From assembly GCA_030445275.1 (NCBI GenBank), contig JAUCSE010000022.1, forward strand, positions 186,001 through 250,000: a stretch of 64,000 nt of DNA. The letters run 5' to 3'. The position numbers and the translations under genes were made by a program. The notes beneath the pieces were generated by a model that had not been told where the DNA came from, ran no database searches, and saw nothing but the letters and a program-made list of their open reading frames with translations. The first letter of the stretch is position 1. Every line of letters starts with the position of its first letter. The stretch comes from Mucilaginibacter sp. GTDB lineage: Bacteria; Bacteroidota; Bacteroidia; Sphingobacteriales; Sphingobacteriaceae. Below are positions 36,054 to 46,116 of this stretch, piece by piece.

Positions 36054-37250
36054 CTAATTAATGTCTTGTAACTGATTTTTTAAGGGATGTTTTTCTAAAT
36101 ATTGCTTAAAGGAAATATCAGGATAAACCGTAGCTGCATTATAAACGATTCGCGTGAATGTACCATAGCTAAATGGCTCTATCTGTTCGTGCTGCCAGGA
36201 CTTTTGTTTTAAGGCATAAGGCAATAACCAGTTAATAGCGGTTTTGATACCTTTTCCATCAAGGGTTTGCTGGTGCCACAAGTCAATATTCAGTCGCGAG
36301 GCCATTCTGGCTAATCGACACCAGCCCCAAAGATTCATATTGGCATACCCCCATGATTTGGTACGGATGAGCTCGAGAGGCTGAGCGCCATCAGGTGTAA
36401 ATTGCTGATCAATTCTTGGGATGGTTGAGTTTTGCAGTGTGCGTACGGCCAAAGCTTGGTTGCCGGTAAATAAAGCAAAATCAACTACCTGCAGATCATA
36501 ATAGGTACCATGATTATTAATCTGTGAGTGTTCTGATTTTCCGTTTTTACTGGTCAGCAGCCAGTTTAAATACTGTTTATACCATTGTTTAATGCCGTTT
36601 ATCAAACCACTGTTTATGTTTTTATCTGATTGCAGTAAAGCTATCATATCCGGAATAACGGTTAACCCGGTTGTTTCAATAATGCCAATACCACGCCCAT
36701 CATTAAGACCCGGAATATATTGTGCATAGTTTAAATTGGGATTCATACGGGTAGCAGGATCTATGAACCAAACTTGCAGTAACCTTTTAACTTTTTGTGT
36801 GTATTTTTCGTTACCTGTAAAGTACCAGGCCAGGGTTAGTTGTTGCACGCTATTACAAAGGCGACCCATCTGGCTGCCGTCATGTAATGAATAGATCTCT
36901 GGATTACGCCTGCCATCCTTCCTGATGTAGGGTTTGCCATCTTTTTTGGATGAGTCGGGCCACCAGTAGGGTGCCTGACTCACATAATCATGCTTATTAC
37001 CGGTTGGAGCCAGTTTGGTTTTATTAAAAGTGACAGAATAGGGTCCCGCGGTGAGCAAACTATCCGTCTCTTTGACCAGGGTATTAACCTGCGCAACCAT
37101 AGCTGTATCCTTGTTTTGATATTGTTGTTTACAGCTGATTAATGCTTGTTCGTCAAGCAGTATAAAAACGGTTTTACCGGCTTTGCGTTGAGCAAAGCCG
37201 GTAAAACTTAGAGGTATTAATAAAACTAAAAAGACATATTTATAACACAT
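36054..37250 (-). CDS. Alginate-lyase-family polysaccharide lyase (2 of 3)
   Basis: This 398-residue secreted protein has a signal peptide (about 1-20, TGFAQ) and the alginate_lyase (PF05426) fold. It shares with its neighbour at 32400 the motifs APYWWPDS, MNPNLNYAQYIPGLNDGRGIGIIE, NNHGTYY (His247) and ELIRTKSWGYANMN. The two are divergent paralogues with the same catalytic layout, so they may act on different linkages or chain lengths. The gene starts 5 bases after the susD stop and ends 18 bases before GH2. Both lyases carry their own signals, so they work in the periplasm or at the surface. Confidence 0.87.
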   Translation of the reverse strand: MCYKYVFLVLLIPLSFTGFAQRKAGKTVFILLDEQALISCKQQYQNKDTAMVAQVNTLVKETDSLLTAGPYSVTFNKTKLAPTGNKHDYVSQAPYWWPDSSKKDGKPYIRKDGRRNPEIYSLHDGSQMGRLCNSVQQLTLAWYFTGNEKYTQKVKRLLQVWFIDPATRMNPNLNYAQYIPGLNDGRGIGIIETTGLTVIPDMIALLQSDKNINSGLINGIKQWYKQYLNWLLTSKNGKSEHSQINNHGTYYDLQVVDFALFTGNQALAVRTLQNSTIPRIDQQFTPDGAQPLELIRTKSWGYANMNLWGWCRLARMASRLNIDLWHQQTLDGKGIKTAINWLLPYALKQKSWQHEQIEPFSYGTFTRIVYNAATVYPDISFKQYLEKHPLKNQLQDIN

Positions 37251-37255
37251 ACCTG

Positions 37256-38722
37256 TTAATAGTTTGCATTTTGAGTTAAATTTGGATTTACATCGCGTTC
37301 CTGTTGAGGGATAGGCAATAATAACTGATAATCCTGAGCGGTAAAGCCATTTACAGCTTGTTCAACTTGTTTAAAACGGCCCAGTCTGAGCAGATCCCAG
37401 CGGCGGTGACCTTCAATACAAAGTTCACGTGCACGATCTTTAACCAGAGTATCAATAAATGCCGACTGAGTAGGGGTATTAGCCAAACTTAAATGCGATG
37501 CTGATAGGCCAGCCCTGTCGCGTACGGCGTTCAACCCATTAAATTTATTTGGATCACTGGGAGTAAGGTTATTCATAGCCTCTGATTGCATCAGCAACAC
37601 ATCAGCATAGCGCAATATGATCCAGTTCATCCGTGAGTTGTTGGTTCCTGGTACCCATTGCGGATCGCGGTATTTACTTATCCAGGGAACAACGGTTGTT
37701 GTAACCCCTTTAGCGTCAGTTGCTGTATTTGACACATTCCATGCTTTTCTGATATCTCCATTTGCATAAAGAGTGGTAAACATATAAGGATTAGCTACAA
37801 ATGAACCGGATCCTTGCAGTTGTGAAGGCGAGAACATACGTATAGTTATATTTTGCGTGGTACTGGTGCTATTATTACCAAACTGGACATCAAAAATATG
37901 CTCTGTTTGCTGTGGGAAATATTTGATATCCCAGTTAAACACGTCCGAATATTTGGGCATCAGCTTATAGGTTCCGGAATTGATAACTTTATTACACTCT
38001 GCAAGCGCGTTCTTATTATCATTAGGATCTGCAAAACTGGTACTTGCTCTTTGCAGGTAAACGCGGGCTAACAGAGCTGTTGCTGCTCCTGACGATGCCA
38101 TGCCTTTGTTGGCTGATGTAATTTTATCTTCTGATAAGCAATTAGCCTCAGCAAACAACAGATCGGCAATGGCTTGCGCATACACTTTACTGGCGGCTGC
38201 TCTTGATGGAAAAAAATCAGGATCATCTTTACCGGTGATGGGGTGGGTTATCAACGGTACATCGCCAAAGCTTTTTACCAGGTCAAAATAAGCCATCCCA
38301 CGTAAAAAACTGGCATTGCCAAGTATATTGTTTTTGGTGGCAGCATCCATATTGATCTTTGGCACATTGGCCAGTATATCATTTGTTCTGCTAATAAGCT
38401 TATAGCTATTTACCCACCAGTTGGTAATTTCAATATTCGAAGCAGTATAGGTTAATTTGTACATATCAATACGCTCCTGATTTTGTGTAAGCAGGGGCAC
38501 AAGACCATCTCCAGAAAGTTCGCCCATAATATAAACCGTACGCTGGTAATAGGCCTGTGGTTGTAATTGGCTCAATGCCCCAACAATAGCTGTTTGCGCG
38601 TCGGCCGCGTTCAGGTAAAAGTTTTGATCGGTTAAAATACTGGTAGGTTTTTCATCCAAAAGCTTTTTGCAGGAGGATAATCCTAAACCAGCTAAAGCAC
38701 ATAATAAATATATTTTTTTCAT
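37256..38722 (-). CDS. SusD/RagB-family outer-membrane lipoprotein of the uronate PUL
   Basis: This 488-residue lipoprotein (acceptor Cys18, LSSCKK) is the glycan-binding partner of the SusC transporter upstream. SusD signatures are TDQNFYLNAADAQTAIVGAL, ISRTNDILANVPKIN, GNASFLRGMAYFDLVKSFGDVPL and the C-terminal RARELCIEGHRRWDLLRLGRF. The ATG at 38722 puts MKKIYLL at the N-terminus; an in-frame ATG at 38734 adds four residues. It is flanked by susC (gap 14-26 bases depending on the start) and a lyase gene 5 bases on. Genomic context makes an acidic polysaccharide fragment the likely ligand. Confidence 0.94.
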   Translation of the reverse strand: MKKIYLLCALAGLGLSSCKKLLDEKPTSILTDQNFYLNAADAQTAIVGALSQLQPQAYYQRTVYIMGELSGDGLVPLLTQNQERIDMYKLTYTASNIEITNWWVNSYKLISRTNDILANVPKINMDAATKNNILGNASFLRGMAYFDLVKSFGDVPLITHPITGKDDPDFFPSRAAASKVYAQAIADLLFAEANCLSEDKITSANKGMASSGAATALLARVYLQRASTSFADPNDNKNALAECNKVINSGTYKLMPKYSDVFNWDIKYFPQQTEHIFDVQFGNNSTSTTQNITIRMFSPSQLQGSGSFVANPYMFTTLYANGDIRKAWNVSNTATDAKGVTTTVVPWISKYRDPQWVPGTNNSRMNWIILRYADVLLMQSEAMNNLTPSDPNKFNGLNAVRDRAGLSASHLSLANTPTQSAFIDTLVKDRARELCIEGHRRWDLLRLGRFKQVEQAVNGFTAQDYQLLLPIPQQERDVNPNLTQNANY

Positions 38723-38748
38723 GGTTGTTATCATTAAAGAATTACCGG

Positions 38749-41700
38749 TTACAAGCCTAATCTTAAGCCCAGTGTATATGTTTTGATGTTGGGATATGGG
38801 TTATAATCTGTGCCCAGTGAGGTATAATTACCGCTTGTGTTTGTATCGTAAGCATTTACCTCCGGATCATATCCTGAGTATTTGGTGATGGTAAATAAAT
38901 TTTGCGCCGTAGCATATATCGTTGCTGATTTGAATACCGTTGTAAGTTTTGGTAATGGCAGGTTATAGGATAAGGTTATAGTTTTAAACCTTAAATAACT
39001 GCCGTTTTCCAATATATCACTGGTTGGGCCCAGGGAACGGCGCAGTGTGCTATTTACAGCCGGCAGGGTATTGCTTGGATTAGTAGGGCTCCAGCTGTCT
39101 GTTAATACATAAGCTAATTTGTTGTCACCAGTGGTGCCATTTTCGCCCTCAATTTTGTTCTCATTCATGATCTTGTTACCATAAACGCCTTGTATCAATA
39201 CAAATAGGTTAAACTGTCCTACAGTTAAATTACTGGTAAAACCATAAGTGAATTTTGGTAAAGCATTACCAATAATTGTCCTGTCCGAACCATTGATTAA
39301 ATGATCGCCGTTCAGATCCTTGTATCTTGGATCACCAGGTTTAACCGGAGTTGTGATACCACTTGCGGCAATTTGCTGCTGTGATTGCCATATACCGTCA
39401 AACACATAGCCATAAAATGAACCGATAGGTTTACCTACCTGTAATATAGATGAGTTTTGACCACCTGGATATAAGCTGGAACTCACATTACCGGTAAGTA
39501 CACTTTTTGGACCTCCCAGATCCAATATTTTATTAATGTTCTTAGAAAAGTTTATGCCTGTTGACCATTTTACAAATGGACCGTCAATATTAATTGTGTT
39601 TACAGCCAGTTCCAAACCGCGGTTGCTTACAGCTCCAAGATTGTCTTGTAGAGTAGTAAAACCGGTTGTTGATGGTACCGGGCGCTGAAATAAAAGTTTC
39701 GTGGTTTTTTTATCGTAAACATCACCAGTAAAAGTGATACGATTATTGAATAAGCCCAGATCTAAACCAATGTCGTATGACCTGGTTTGCTCCCATTGTA
39801 AACTTGGGTTAGGAATATTGTTTGGTGAAAAACCAACGCTACGGCTGCCACTCAATACATAGTTGTTCAGCGCGTATTGTTTTAAGGATGAGTATGGTGG
39901 TATAAATGCGTTACCTACATTACCATATCCTAAGCGTAATTTCAAATCACTTATTGCCTTCAGGCTTTTCATGAAATCTTCGCTTGATACACGCCATGCT
40001 AAAGCGCCTGATGGAAAGGTTCCTGATTTATTATTGATACCCAGAGGAGAAGCGCCATCACGACGAAGGGAAACCGTTAACAGATACTTGTCCATTAAAC
40101 TGTAGTTTACCCTTGCCAAAAATGAAGAGATCTGACGCGCATTGGAACCAGATGCAGAAGATAAATTGGCACCAGCTCCTAAATTATCGGTGCCCAGATT
40201 ATTGGTAATTAATGATTGGGAAGTTGCGGTGTTACTGTTGAACTGGAATTTTTGATATGTGTAACCAACTAAAGCAGTTATGCTATGTATTTTGTTGATT
40301 GTATTAGTATAAGTTAAGGTGTTTTCATTTAACCAGTTGATATTTTGTGGGTTTATGATTTGCGCGAACCCACCTGCCTGTGCACCAAGATAAGTAGTAC
40401 TTGGTCTGAATATTTTTTCTTTTTCAAAGCGGTCATCCGTACCAATACTTGATCTGAACTTCAGATTTTTTACTATTTGATATTCGCCATATACATTAAA
40501 AAATAAACGTAAAGAATTATCAACATCGGTATTTAACATAGCTGCCGCTACCGGGTTACCTAAGGTAGTGGTAAAGCCCGTAGGCGCGTTTTGAAAAGAA
40601 TACGCTCCTGTGGCATCATACACCGGGACAGTAGGGCTTATACGTAAAGCATCAAGCAGTGTACCGCCACCTGCACCACCGGTAGTATTTACGTTAGCTA
40701 TATTTTGCTGATCATAAGATACCTGTGAGTTTATCCCAATGGTTATTTTATTGCTTACATTATGTGTTAAATTAAAACGTAATGTACCACGTTTATAACC
40801 TGAGTTTATGATAATACCCTTTTGATCAAAGTAACTAAAGCTTAGCAGGTATTTAGTACGATCACTGCCTCCGCTAAAGGAAAGGTTGGCATTGGTTATA
40901 GGAGCTGTTCTGAACAATTCCTTTTGCCAGTTTGTACCTTCGCCTAAATTATTAATCTGATCCTGAGTGAATGGCAACGCTGTTTTATTAGCTGTAGCCA
41001 CCGCATTTAAATATTGACCAAACTGGGTCGCATTCATCATGTCTAATGTTTTACCTACCTGCTGAACACCAGAATATACATCTGCTGAAATTATATTTTG
41101 ACCGGCTTTACCTGTTTTAGTTGTGATAATAACTACACCATTTGAACCGCGGCTACCATAAATTGCAGCAGCCGATGCATCTTTCAATACATCCATGGTA
41201 GCAATATCATTAGGATTGAGGGCTGATATATCTGCCCCGGCATAACCATCAACCACATATAATGGCTCGCTGCTGTTACTAAGGGAGTTGGTACCCCTGA
41301 TACGAACGCTGAAAGATGCGCCCGGCTGAGCATTGGTTTGCGTAACCTGTACACCGCTTACCTGGCCCTGTAATAATTGAGCGGTGCCAAATACCGGAGT
41401 TTTAGTTACGTTGGTTAAATTGGTTGAGGTTACCGCGCCGGTAACATCCCGTTTCTTTTGACTACCATAACCAACTACCACAACCTCATTTAAATCTTTA
41501 GAGCCGCTAACCAGTTTTACATCTATAGTGGTATGCCCGTTTACCAGTACTTCCTGGGTAGCATAACCAATGGTTGTAAACACCAGTACCGCGCTGTTGT
41601 CAACTACGGTTATGGTGTACTTGCCATCAATATCAGTGGTAGTACCAGCTTTTGTTCCTTTAACCCGTACACTGGCACCAGGCAAAGGCTGATTTTTATC

Positions 41701-41862
41701 GTCGGTAACGTGGCCGGTAATTTTTATATCGGCTGTGCCATTAGGCATAGTGTTTGGCTTTAAGCTGCCACTTGCAAAAGCACCTGTTAATACACAGCAC
41801 ATCAGTGCTAATTGTAAAAAAGTACTTCTGAATATTCTAAAAAATAAATGTTTTCTCTTCAT
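38749..41862 (-). CDS. SusC/RagA-family TonB-linked transporter of the uronate PUL
   Basis: This 1037-residue outer-membrane transporter opens the PUL operon. A long signal region runs up to about residue 31 (GAFASG). The carboxypeptidase-D-like domain follows (ITGHVTDDKNQPLPGASVRVKG), then NEVVVVGYGSQKK, the plug (LYVVDGYAGADISALNPND, VLKDASAAAIYGSRGSNGVVIITTK), and a barrel ending LGLRLGL. It should import lyase products into the periplasm, where GH88 and GH2 finish them. The promoter lies in the 589-base gap to the lacI gene, which holds operator-like palindromes. Confidence 0.95.
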   Translation of the reverse strand: MKRKHLFFRIFRSTFLQLALMCCVLTGAFASGSLKPNTMPNGTADIKITGHVTDDKNQPLPGASVRVKGTKAGTTTDIDGKYTITVVDNSAVLVFTTIGYATQEVLVNGHTTIDVKLVSGSKDLNEVVVVGYGSQKKRDVTGAVTSTNLTNVTKTPVFGTAQLLQGQVSGVQVTQTNAQPGASFSVRIRGTNSLSNSSEPLYVVDGYAGADISALNPNDIATMDVLKDASAAAIYGSRGSNGVVIITTKTGKAGQNIISADVYSGVQQVGKTLDMMNATQFGQYLNAVATANKTALPFTQDQINNLGEGTNWQKELFRTAPITNANLSFSGGSDRTKYLLSFSYFDQKGIIINSGYKRGTLRFNLTHNVSNKITIGINSQVSYDQQNIANVNTTGGAGGGTLLDALRISPTVPVYDATGAYSFQNAPTGFTTTLGNPVAAAMLNTDVDNSLRLFFNVYGEYQIVKNLKFRSSIGTDDRFEKEKIFRPSTTYLGAQAGGFAQIINPQNINWLNENTLTYTNTINKIHSITALVGYTYQKFQFNSNTATSQSLITNNLGTDNLGAGANLSSASGSNARQISSFLARVNYSLMDKYLLTVSLRRDGASPLGINNKSGTFPSGALAWRVSSEDFMKSLKAISDLKLRLGYGNVGNAFIPPYSSLKQYALNNYVLSGSRSVGFSPNNIPNPSLQWEQTRSYDIGLDLGLFNNRITFTGDVYDKKTTKLLFQRPVPSTTGFTTLQDNLGAVSNRGLELAVNTINIDGPFVKWSTGINFSKNINKILDLGGPKSVLTGNVSSSLYPGGQNSSILQVGKPIGSFYGYVFDGIWQSQQQIAASGITTPVKPGDPRYKDLNGDHLINGSDRTIIGNALPKFTYGFTSNLTVGQFNLFVLIQGVYGNKIMNENKIEGENGTTGDNKLAYVLTDSWSPTNPSNTLPAVNSTLRRSLGPTSDILENGSYLRFKTITLSYNLPLPKLTTVFKSATIYATAQNLFTITKYSGYDPEVNAYDTNTSGNYTSLGTDYNPYPNIKTYTLGLRLGL

Positions 41863-42451
41863 ATACTTTGTTCATTATCTTAACAATAGTTTAAAAAATT
41901 GGCAAAAAGGTTCCCATGCAAACTTGTTGCTTAATTTTTTTAATGAAACCTTAAATTAGGGGGCTGTATGGTACGGGACTTTGGTTGGTCTGCTATTCTC
42001 TCATATGTTCGCTTTAAGTTTGAGGTATATAATTGTTTTTTTATTGGTCTTGATTGGTTATTAGGCTGATAACTGCATTGTTAAATAGTTACAGCGGCAA
42101 TATACAGTACGAAAATTTGACGTTCGTTACACTTACCGTGTTTAGTAACACATAAATAACATTTGTAAAATATCGGTGTACAGCTTTGTACATACAGCTA
42201 CTTTAATAATTTACAATACAGAGTTTATAGTCGGTTATCGCCCAATTGAGGCGAAAGGCACTTATCAAAAGTACCTACATTTGGCACCGGGTTTTATACT
42301 TTGGTAGATTTTTATTTACGAAATCGTTTTCGAAGATTGATTGAAAGGTGTTTTTATTTACACTAAGGTGCAATTTTTCAAATCCATCGCTATTTTATAA
42401 GGCCATAAAAAGACAGGTAGATCACAAAAAATATAATTATTGCTGATGCTT
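41863..42451. other. Promoter region of the PUL operon
   Basis: These 589 AT-rich bases hold no gene. Two near-symmetric sites are visible. TGTACA-GCTT-TGTACA lies at 42177-42192, and CGAAATCGTTTTCG, a 14-base palindrome with one mismatched pair around a central CG, lies at 42319-42332. The second resembles a LacI-family operator. Confidence 0.5.
42319..42332. promoter_or_regulatory. LacI-type operator candidate
   Basis: CGAAATCGTTTTCG pairs with itself in six of seven positions around a central CpG. It lies between the LacI gene and the susC gene of the PUL, where a local LacI regulator would be expected to bind. No experimental support. Confidence 0.35.
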
Positions 42452-43495
42452 TTACTTAACCGCTATTTGCCTTGCTGTAGAATTACGGATAAATAATTCA
42501 GTTGGTAATACAACGGTTTCAAATTCAGTTACAGGGCGTTTACTATTAATAATACTCAGCAGCATTTCCGTAGCTTTCCTGCCAATTTCAAATGCTGGTT
42601 GTTGTACAGCGGTTAAAGAGGGATTTAAAACATCGGCCAACAATGTATTGGTAAAACCCAGCAAGGCTATTTCCTGAGGTATTTTTATGTTGAACTTATG
42701 CAGTAGGGATAGGGTAGAGGTAGTGATCCTGTCCCAGGCAGTTAATATAGCATCGGGTTTAACCTCCAGGTCAAGCAGTTCCTGCAGAGCTTGTTGAATT
42801 TCGCTCATAGCCTGCCCTCCATGGGTGCAAAATTTTATATATCGGTCATCTACCTCCATGCCACTATCTTCCAGTGCCTTCTTGTAGCCTGACAGTCTTT
42901 CGCTGGAAACTGAGGTAATGGCTGAGCTGGTAATATGTGCAATATGTTTATAACCTGAATTGATCAAATGCATGGTAGCTTCATAAGCTCCTTTCAGGTT
43001 ATCAACAATAACTTTATGTGTATCTATCTCATTACTTACACGATCAAAGAAAACAATGGGCAACCCCTGACTTTGTAATTTTTTCAAGTGTTCCACATCA
43101 TTGGTTTCTGTTGATAATGAAATCAATAGCCCGTCTATGGCCCGGTGGGTAAGATGGTTTACATTTTGTACCTCCAAGTCCCATGATTCGTGGCTTTGCG
43201 TAATGATCACGTTGTAGCCCTGGCTGTAGGCTTCAGACTCCATACCATTAATCACCTGCGAGAAAAATTGGTTGTCAATACTGGAAACTACGATTCCTAT
43301 AGACTTACTATGCCCCTTTTTAAGGCTTTGTGCCATCGGATTAGGCCGGTAATTGTTTTTTTGGGCGTACTCCAGTACCAGTTTCTTGGTTTTGTCGCTA
43401 ATTTCATAACTGTCTCTTAACGCTTTAGATACAGTAGATACAGATAGGTGCAGTTCTCTTGCAATGTCCCTTATAGTAATGGCATCAAAATTCAT
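42452..43495 (-). CDS. LacI-family transcriptional regulator of the PUL
   Basis: This 347-residue protein begins with a LacI-type helix-turn-helix and hinge (residues about 6-60: ITIRDIARELHLSVSTVSKALRD, NYRPNPMAQSLKKG). The periplasmic-binding-protein-like sensor domain follows (KSIGIVVSSIDNQFFSQVINGMESEA, GLLISLSTETNDV, ALLGFTNTLLADVLNPSLTAVQQP). It lies between the susC operon and the divergent GH88-lyase pair, so it is the obvious regulator of both, with a uronic sugar as probable effector. A matching AAACGTTT core sits at 43656-43663, between its start and the GH88 gene, which would also allow self-regulation. Confidence 0.93.
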   Translation of the reverse strand: MNFDAITIRDIARELHLSVSTVSKALRDSYEISDKTKKLVLEYAQKNNYRPNPMAQSLKKGHSKSIGIVVSSIDNQFFSQVINGMESEAYSQGYNVIITQSHESWDLEVQNVNHLTHRAIDGLLISLSTETNDVEHLKKLQSQGLPIVFFDRVSNEIDTHKVIVDNLKGAYEATMHLINSGYKHIAHITSSAITSVSSERLSGYKKALEDSGMEVDDRYIKFCTHGGQAMSEIQQALQELLDLEVKPDAILTAWDRITTSTLSLLHKFNIKIPQEIALLGFTNTLLADVLNPSLTAVQQPAFEIGRKATEMLLSIINSKRPVTEFETVVLPTELFIRNSTARQIAVK

Positions 43496-43653
43496 AATTG
43501 GCTCTTCAACGGCAAATCAACAAAAAAATAACAGCACAGCCGCCTTTTTCATAAAAATAGATAAAAAACTTTAAATCATGGTAGTATTTAAGCCTATTTT
43601 GAAATATAGCAATGATTTTACAACGCAGCGTTTTAGAGATAGGAAGGGCTAAC

Positions 43654-43668
43654 TAAAACGTTTGCGTA
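43654..43668. promoter_or_regulatory. LacI-type operator candidate between lacI and GH88
   Basis: TAAAACGTTTGCGTA contains a perfect AAACGTTT core (43656-43663) with central CpG. It is 160 bases from the regulator start and about 130 from the GH88 start, in the shared divergent promoter. Confidence 0.45.
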
Positions 43669-43793
43669 AAAATTAACCTAGCATACTTTTAATTTGGTAA
43701 GAATACATCGTAATATTGGCTTGCCATAGCAGCGCCTTTAACCATCCCCTGAACTAAGGGTATTAAAACTGATTATAAACTTTTTTGATAATT

Positions 43794-45005
43794 ATGAAAA
43801 TCAAGTATTTCGTTGCCTTTCTTTTGCTGAACTTACCGGCTATCAACGTTTTTTCGCAAACTGATGTAGTAAAAAACTTTTTGTTTGCTGAAAAACAGAC
43901 CAGGCTAATGCTTAAAGAAGTTGATAGTGTTAAAGCTGATCCGGGCAGTTCTGTGCTGGTATCGCCCCGTACTTTAAATGCTGATGGAAAATTTGTAATG
44001 GTGCCTTCAAAAGATTGGTGTAGTGGGTTTTTTCCTGGCGAACTGTGGTTTTTATACGAATACACTAAAGATAAAACCTGGATGGAGCTGGCTAAAAAGT
44101 TTACAGCGAATATTGAAGTTGAAAAAACTAATGGTATTACGCATGATATGGGTTTTAAGCTATATAATAGTGTAGGTAATGGCTATCGTTTAACAAAGGA
44201 TGCTCATTATAAGGAGGTTATTATTGAGGGTGCCAAAACACTGTCAACCCGTTTTAATCCGGTTGTTGGTTCCATCAAATCATGGGATAACCGTAAGCAG
44301 TGGAAGTTTCCGGTTATTATTGATAATATGCTTAACCTGGAGCTGCTGTTTGAGGCCACCCGCTTAACCGGAGATTCAACCTATTATAAAATTGCAGTGG
44401 CTCATGCCAATACGGCCATGAAAAATCATTTCAGAGCCGATTACAGTTCATATCATGTAATTGATTATGATCCTGAAACTGGCAAGGTGCTGCACAAACA
44501 AACCCATCAGGGCTATGCTGATGAGTCTGCCTGGGCTCGCGGTCAGGCCTGGGGCTTATATGGTTATACCATGTGCTACCGCGAAACTCATAATAAAGCT
44601 TATCTGCAACAAGCAGAAAATATTGCCAAATTTATTTTCAGTAATCCGAACCTACCTGCTGACCTAATACCATACTGGGATTATAATGATCCTGCTATAC
44701 CCAATGTGCCTCGAGATGTTTCGGCGGCAGCTGTTGCAGCTTCGGCATTATATGAATTGAGTACTTATAGTAAAAATGCGAAAGATTACCACTCAAAGGC
44801 TGATAAGATCATCAAAACCCTAAGCACACATTATCAGGTTCAAGCCGGAGGTAGCAAAGGCTTTTTATTGCTGCATAGTACCGGACATAAACCAGCTGGC
44901 AGCGAAATAGATGCCCCCATAATTTATGCTGATTATTATTACCTGGAAGCATTGCTTCGTAAACAACGTTTATATAAAGGGCAGCCGGTAATTAATATTA
45001 ATTAA
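43794..45005 (+). CDS. GH88 unsaturated glucuronyl/uronyl hydrolase
   Basis: This 403-residue secreted enzyme (signal peptide ending VFSQ) removes the 4,5-unsaturated uronic acid that polysaccharide lyases leave at the non-reducing end. It does so by hydrating the double bond. The two active-site acids of the GH88 (alpha/alpha)6 barrel are visible: Asp118 in THDMGF and Asp177 in IIDNMLNLELL. Other family motifs are DWCSGFFPGELWF and ADESAWARGQAWGLYG. The frame extends to a TTG at 43785; the ATG at 43794 is preferred. The next gene, a lyase-family protein, starts 7 bases after the stop. This places the enzyme just after the lyases in the degradation pathway. Confidence 0.92.
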   Translation: MKIKYFVAFLLLNLPAINVFSQTDVVKNFLFAEKQTRLMLKEVDSVKADPGSSVLVSPRTLNADGKFVMVPSKDWCSGFFPGELWFLYEYTKDKTWMELAKKFTANIEVEKTNGITHDMGFKLYNSVGNGYRLTKDAHYKEVIIEGAKTLSTRFNPVVGSIKSWDNRKQWKFPVIIDNMLNLELLFEATRLTGDSTYYKIAVAHANTAMKNHFRADYSSYHVIDYDPETGKVLHKQTHQGYADESAWARGQAWGLYGYTMCYRETHNKAYLQQAENIAKFIFSNPNLPADLIPYWDYNDPAIPNVPRDVSAAAVAASALYELSTYSKNAKDYHSKADKIIKTLSTHYQVQAGGSKGFLLLHSTGHKPAGSEIDAPIIYADYYYLEALLRKQRLYKGQPVININ

Positions 45006-45012
45006 AATATTT

Positions 45013-46116
45013 ATGAAAAAATTAGTTGTACTGGTAGGTTTTCTTGTTGCAGGTTTACATGCATCGGCACAGGATGTAAGTTTAAGTGCTATCGAAATTA
45101 AAAATCTGAAAAATAATATTGAGAGTAGGGAAGAGGTTAAAAAAGCTTTTGAACCTTACCAGAGGACCGCTGATAAAGCTTTGAACGAATCACCTAATCC
45201 TATCGAAACAATAGTTTCGCAAGGAGTACTTGCAGGTAACCCGACTAAAACAGCCAGTTTGAAGGCCCTGCAGGATGGTGATAAAATTTATGCGCTCGCC
45301 TTATGTTACAGGCTGTACGGACAAAAAACATATTTGCAAAAAACTGAAGATTTCCTGGTAGCATGGGCCAGGGTTAGTAAACCCAACGGCGATCCGATTA
45401 ATGAAACCAAACTTGAAGATATGATAACCGGTTATGACCTGGTTAGAAGTGAGGTTTCATCTGACGGTAAAAAACAAATTGATGCATGGGTAAACAGCGT
45501 TTATGCTGCTGAATTCAACAGTAAATCAGCTAAAGCGGGTAAAACTACAGGTTTCAATAACTGGAACTCGCATCGTATCAAGACCATGACACTTGCTGCC
45601 TTTGCTTTACATAATACTGACCTCATGCAGCCTGTTTACCCGATACTTGAAAAACAGATAGCTGATGATTTAAATGCCGATGGAACAAGCTTTGACTTCA
45701 TAGAGCGTGATGCTCTGCATTATCATACCTATACACTTGAGCCTTTGTTAAGAGCCAGTATGGTTATTTATCGCGCTACCGGTAAAAACTATTTTACATA
45801 TGAGTCTGCTAAAAAAACATCTATCCAAAAATCGGTTGATTTCTTAGTACCCTTTGTAACCGGAGCCAAAACTCACGGTGAATTTGTGAATAGTAAGGTA
45901 GGCTTTGATAAAGCCCGCGCAGCCAATCACGAAAAAGGTTACGAAGCGGGTACCTTGTTTGAACCCTCACATGGCATTTACACCCTCTCACTGGCTGCCT
46001 ACTTTGACAAAACTTATGCAAAAGATATACAGCATGAAGACGGAAAGTCCAGCCAGCAAAAATTCAACTGGCAACTGGCCCTCAACCAGGTAATGAAACC
46101 CATCACAAATAACTAA
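45013..46116 (+). CDS. Alginate-lyase-family protein (3 of 3)
   Basis: This 367-residue secreted protein (signal ending ASAQ) has the alpha-helical alginate_lyase (PF05426-like) architecture. It differs from the two minus-strand lyases: the asparagine-histidine block reads NNWNSHR (His187) instead of NNHGT, and a second block DALHYHTYTLEPLL (His236, Tyr237, His238) resembles the His/Tyr region of A1-III/PL5-like enzymes. It is therefore a third, distinct subfamily within one locus. It directly follows GH88 (7 bases) and is probably in the same transcript. Whether it cleaves mannuronate, guluronate or glucuronate bonds cannot be read from the sequence. Confidence 0.8.
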   Translation: MKKLVVLVGFLVAGLHASAQDVSLSAIEIKNLKNNIESREEVKKAFEPYQRTADKALNESPNPIETIVSQGVLAGNPTKTASLKALQDGDKIYALALCYRLYGQKTYLQKTEDFLVAWARVSKPNGDPINETKLEDMITGYDLVRSEVSSDGKKQIDAWVNSVYAAEFNSKSAKAGKTTGFNNWNSHRIKTMTLAAFALHNTDLMQPVYPILEKQIADDLNADGTSFDFIERDALHYHTYTLEPLLRASMVIYRATGKNYFTYESAKKTSIQKSVDFLVPFVTGAKTHGEFVNSKVGFDKARAANHEKGYEAGTLFEPSHGIYTLSLAAYFDKTYAKDIQHEDGKSSQQKFNWQLALNQVMKPITNN

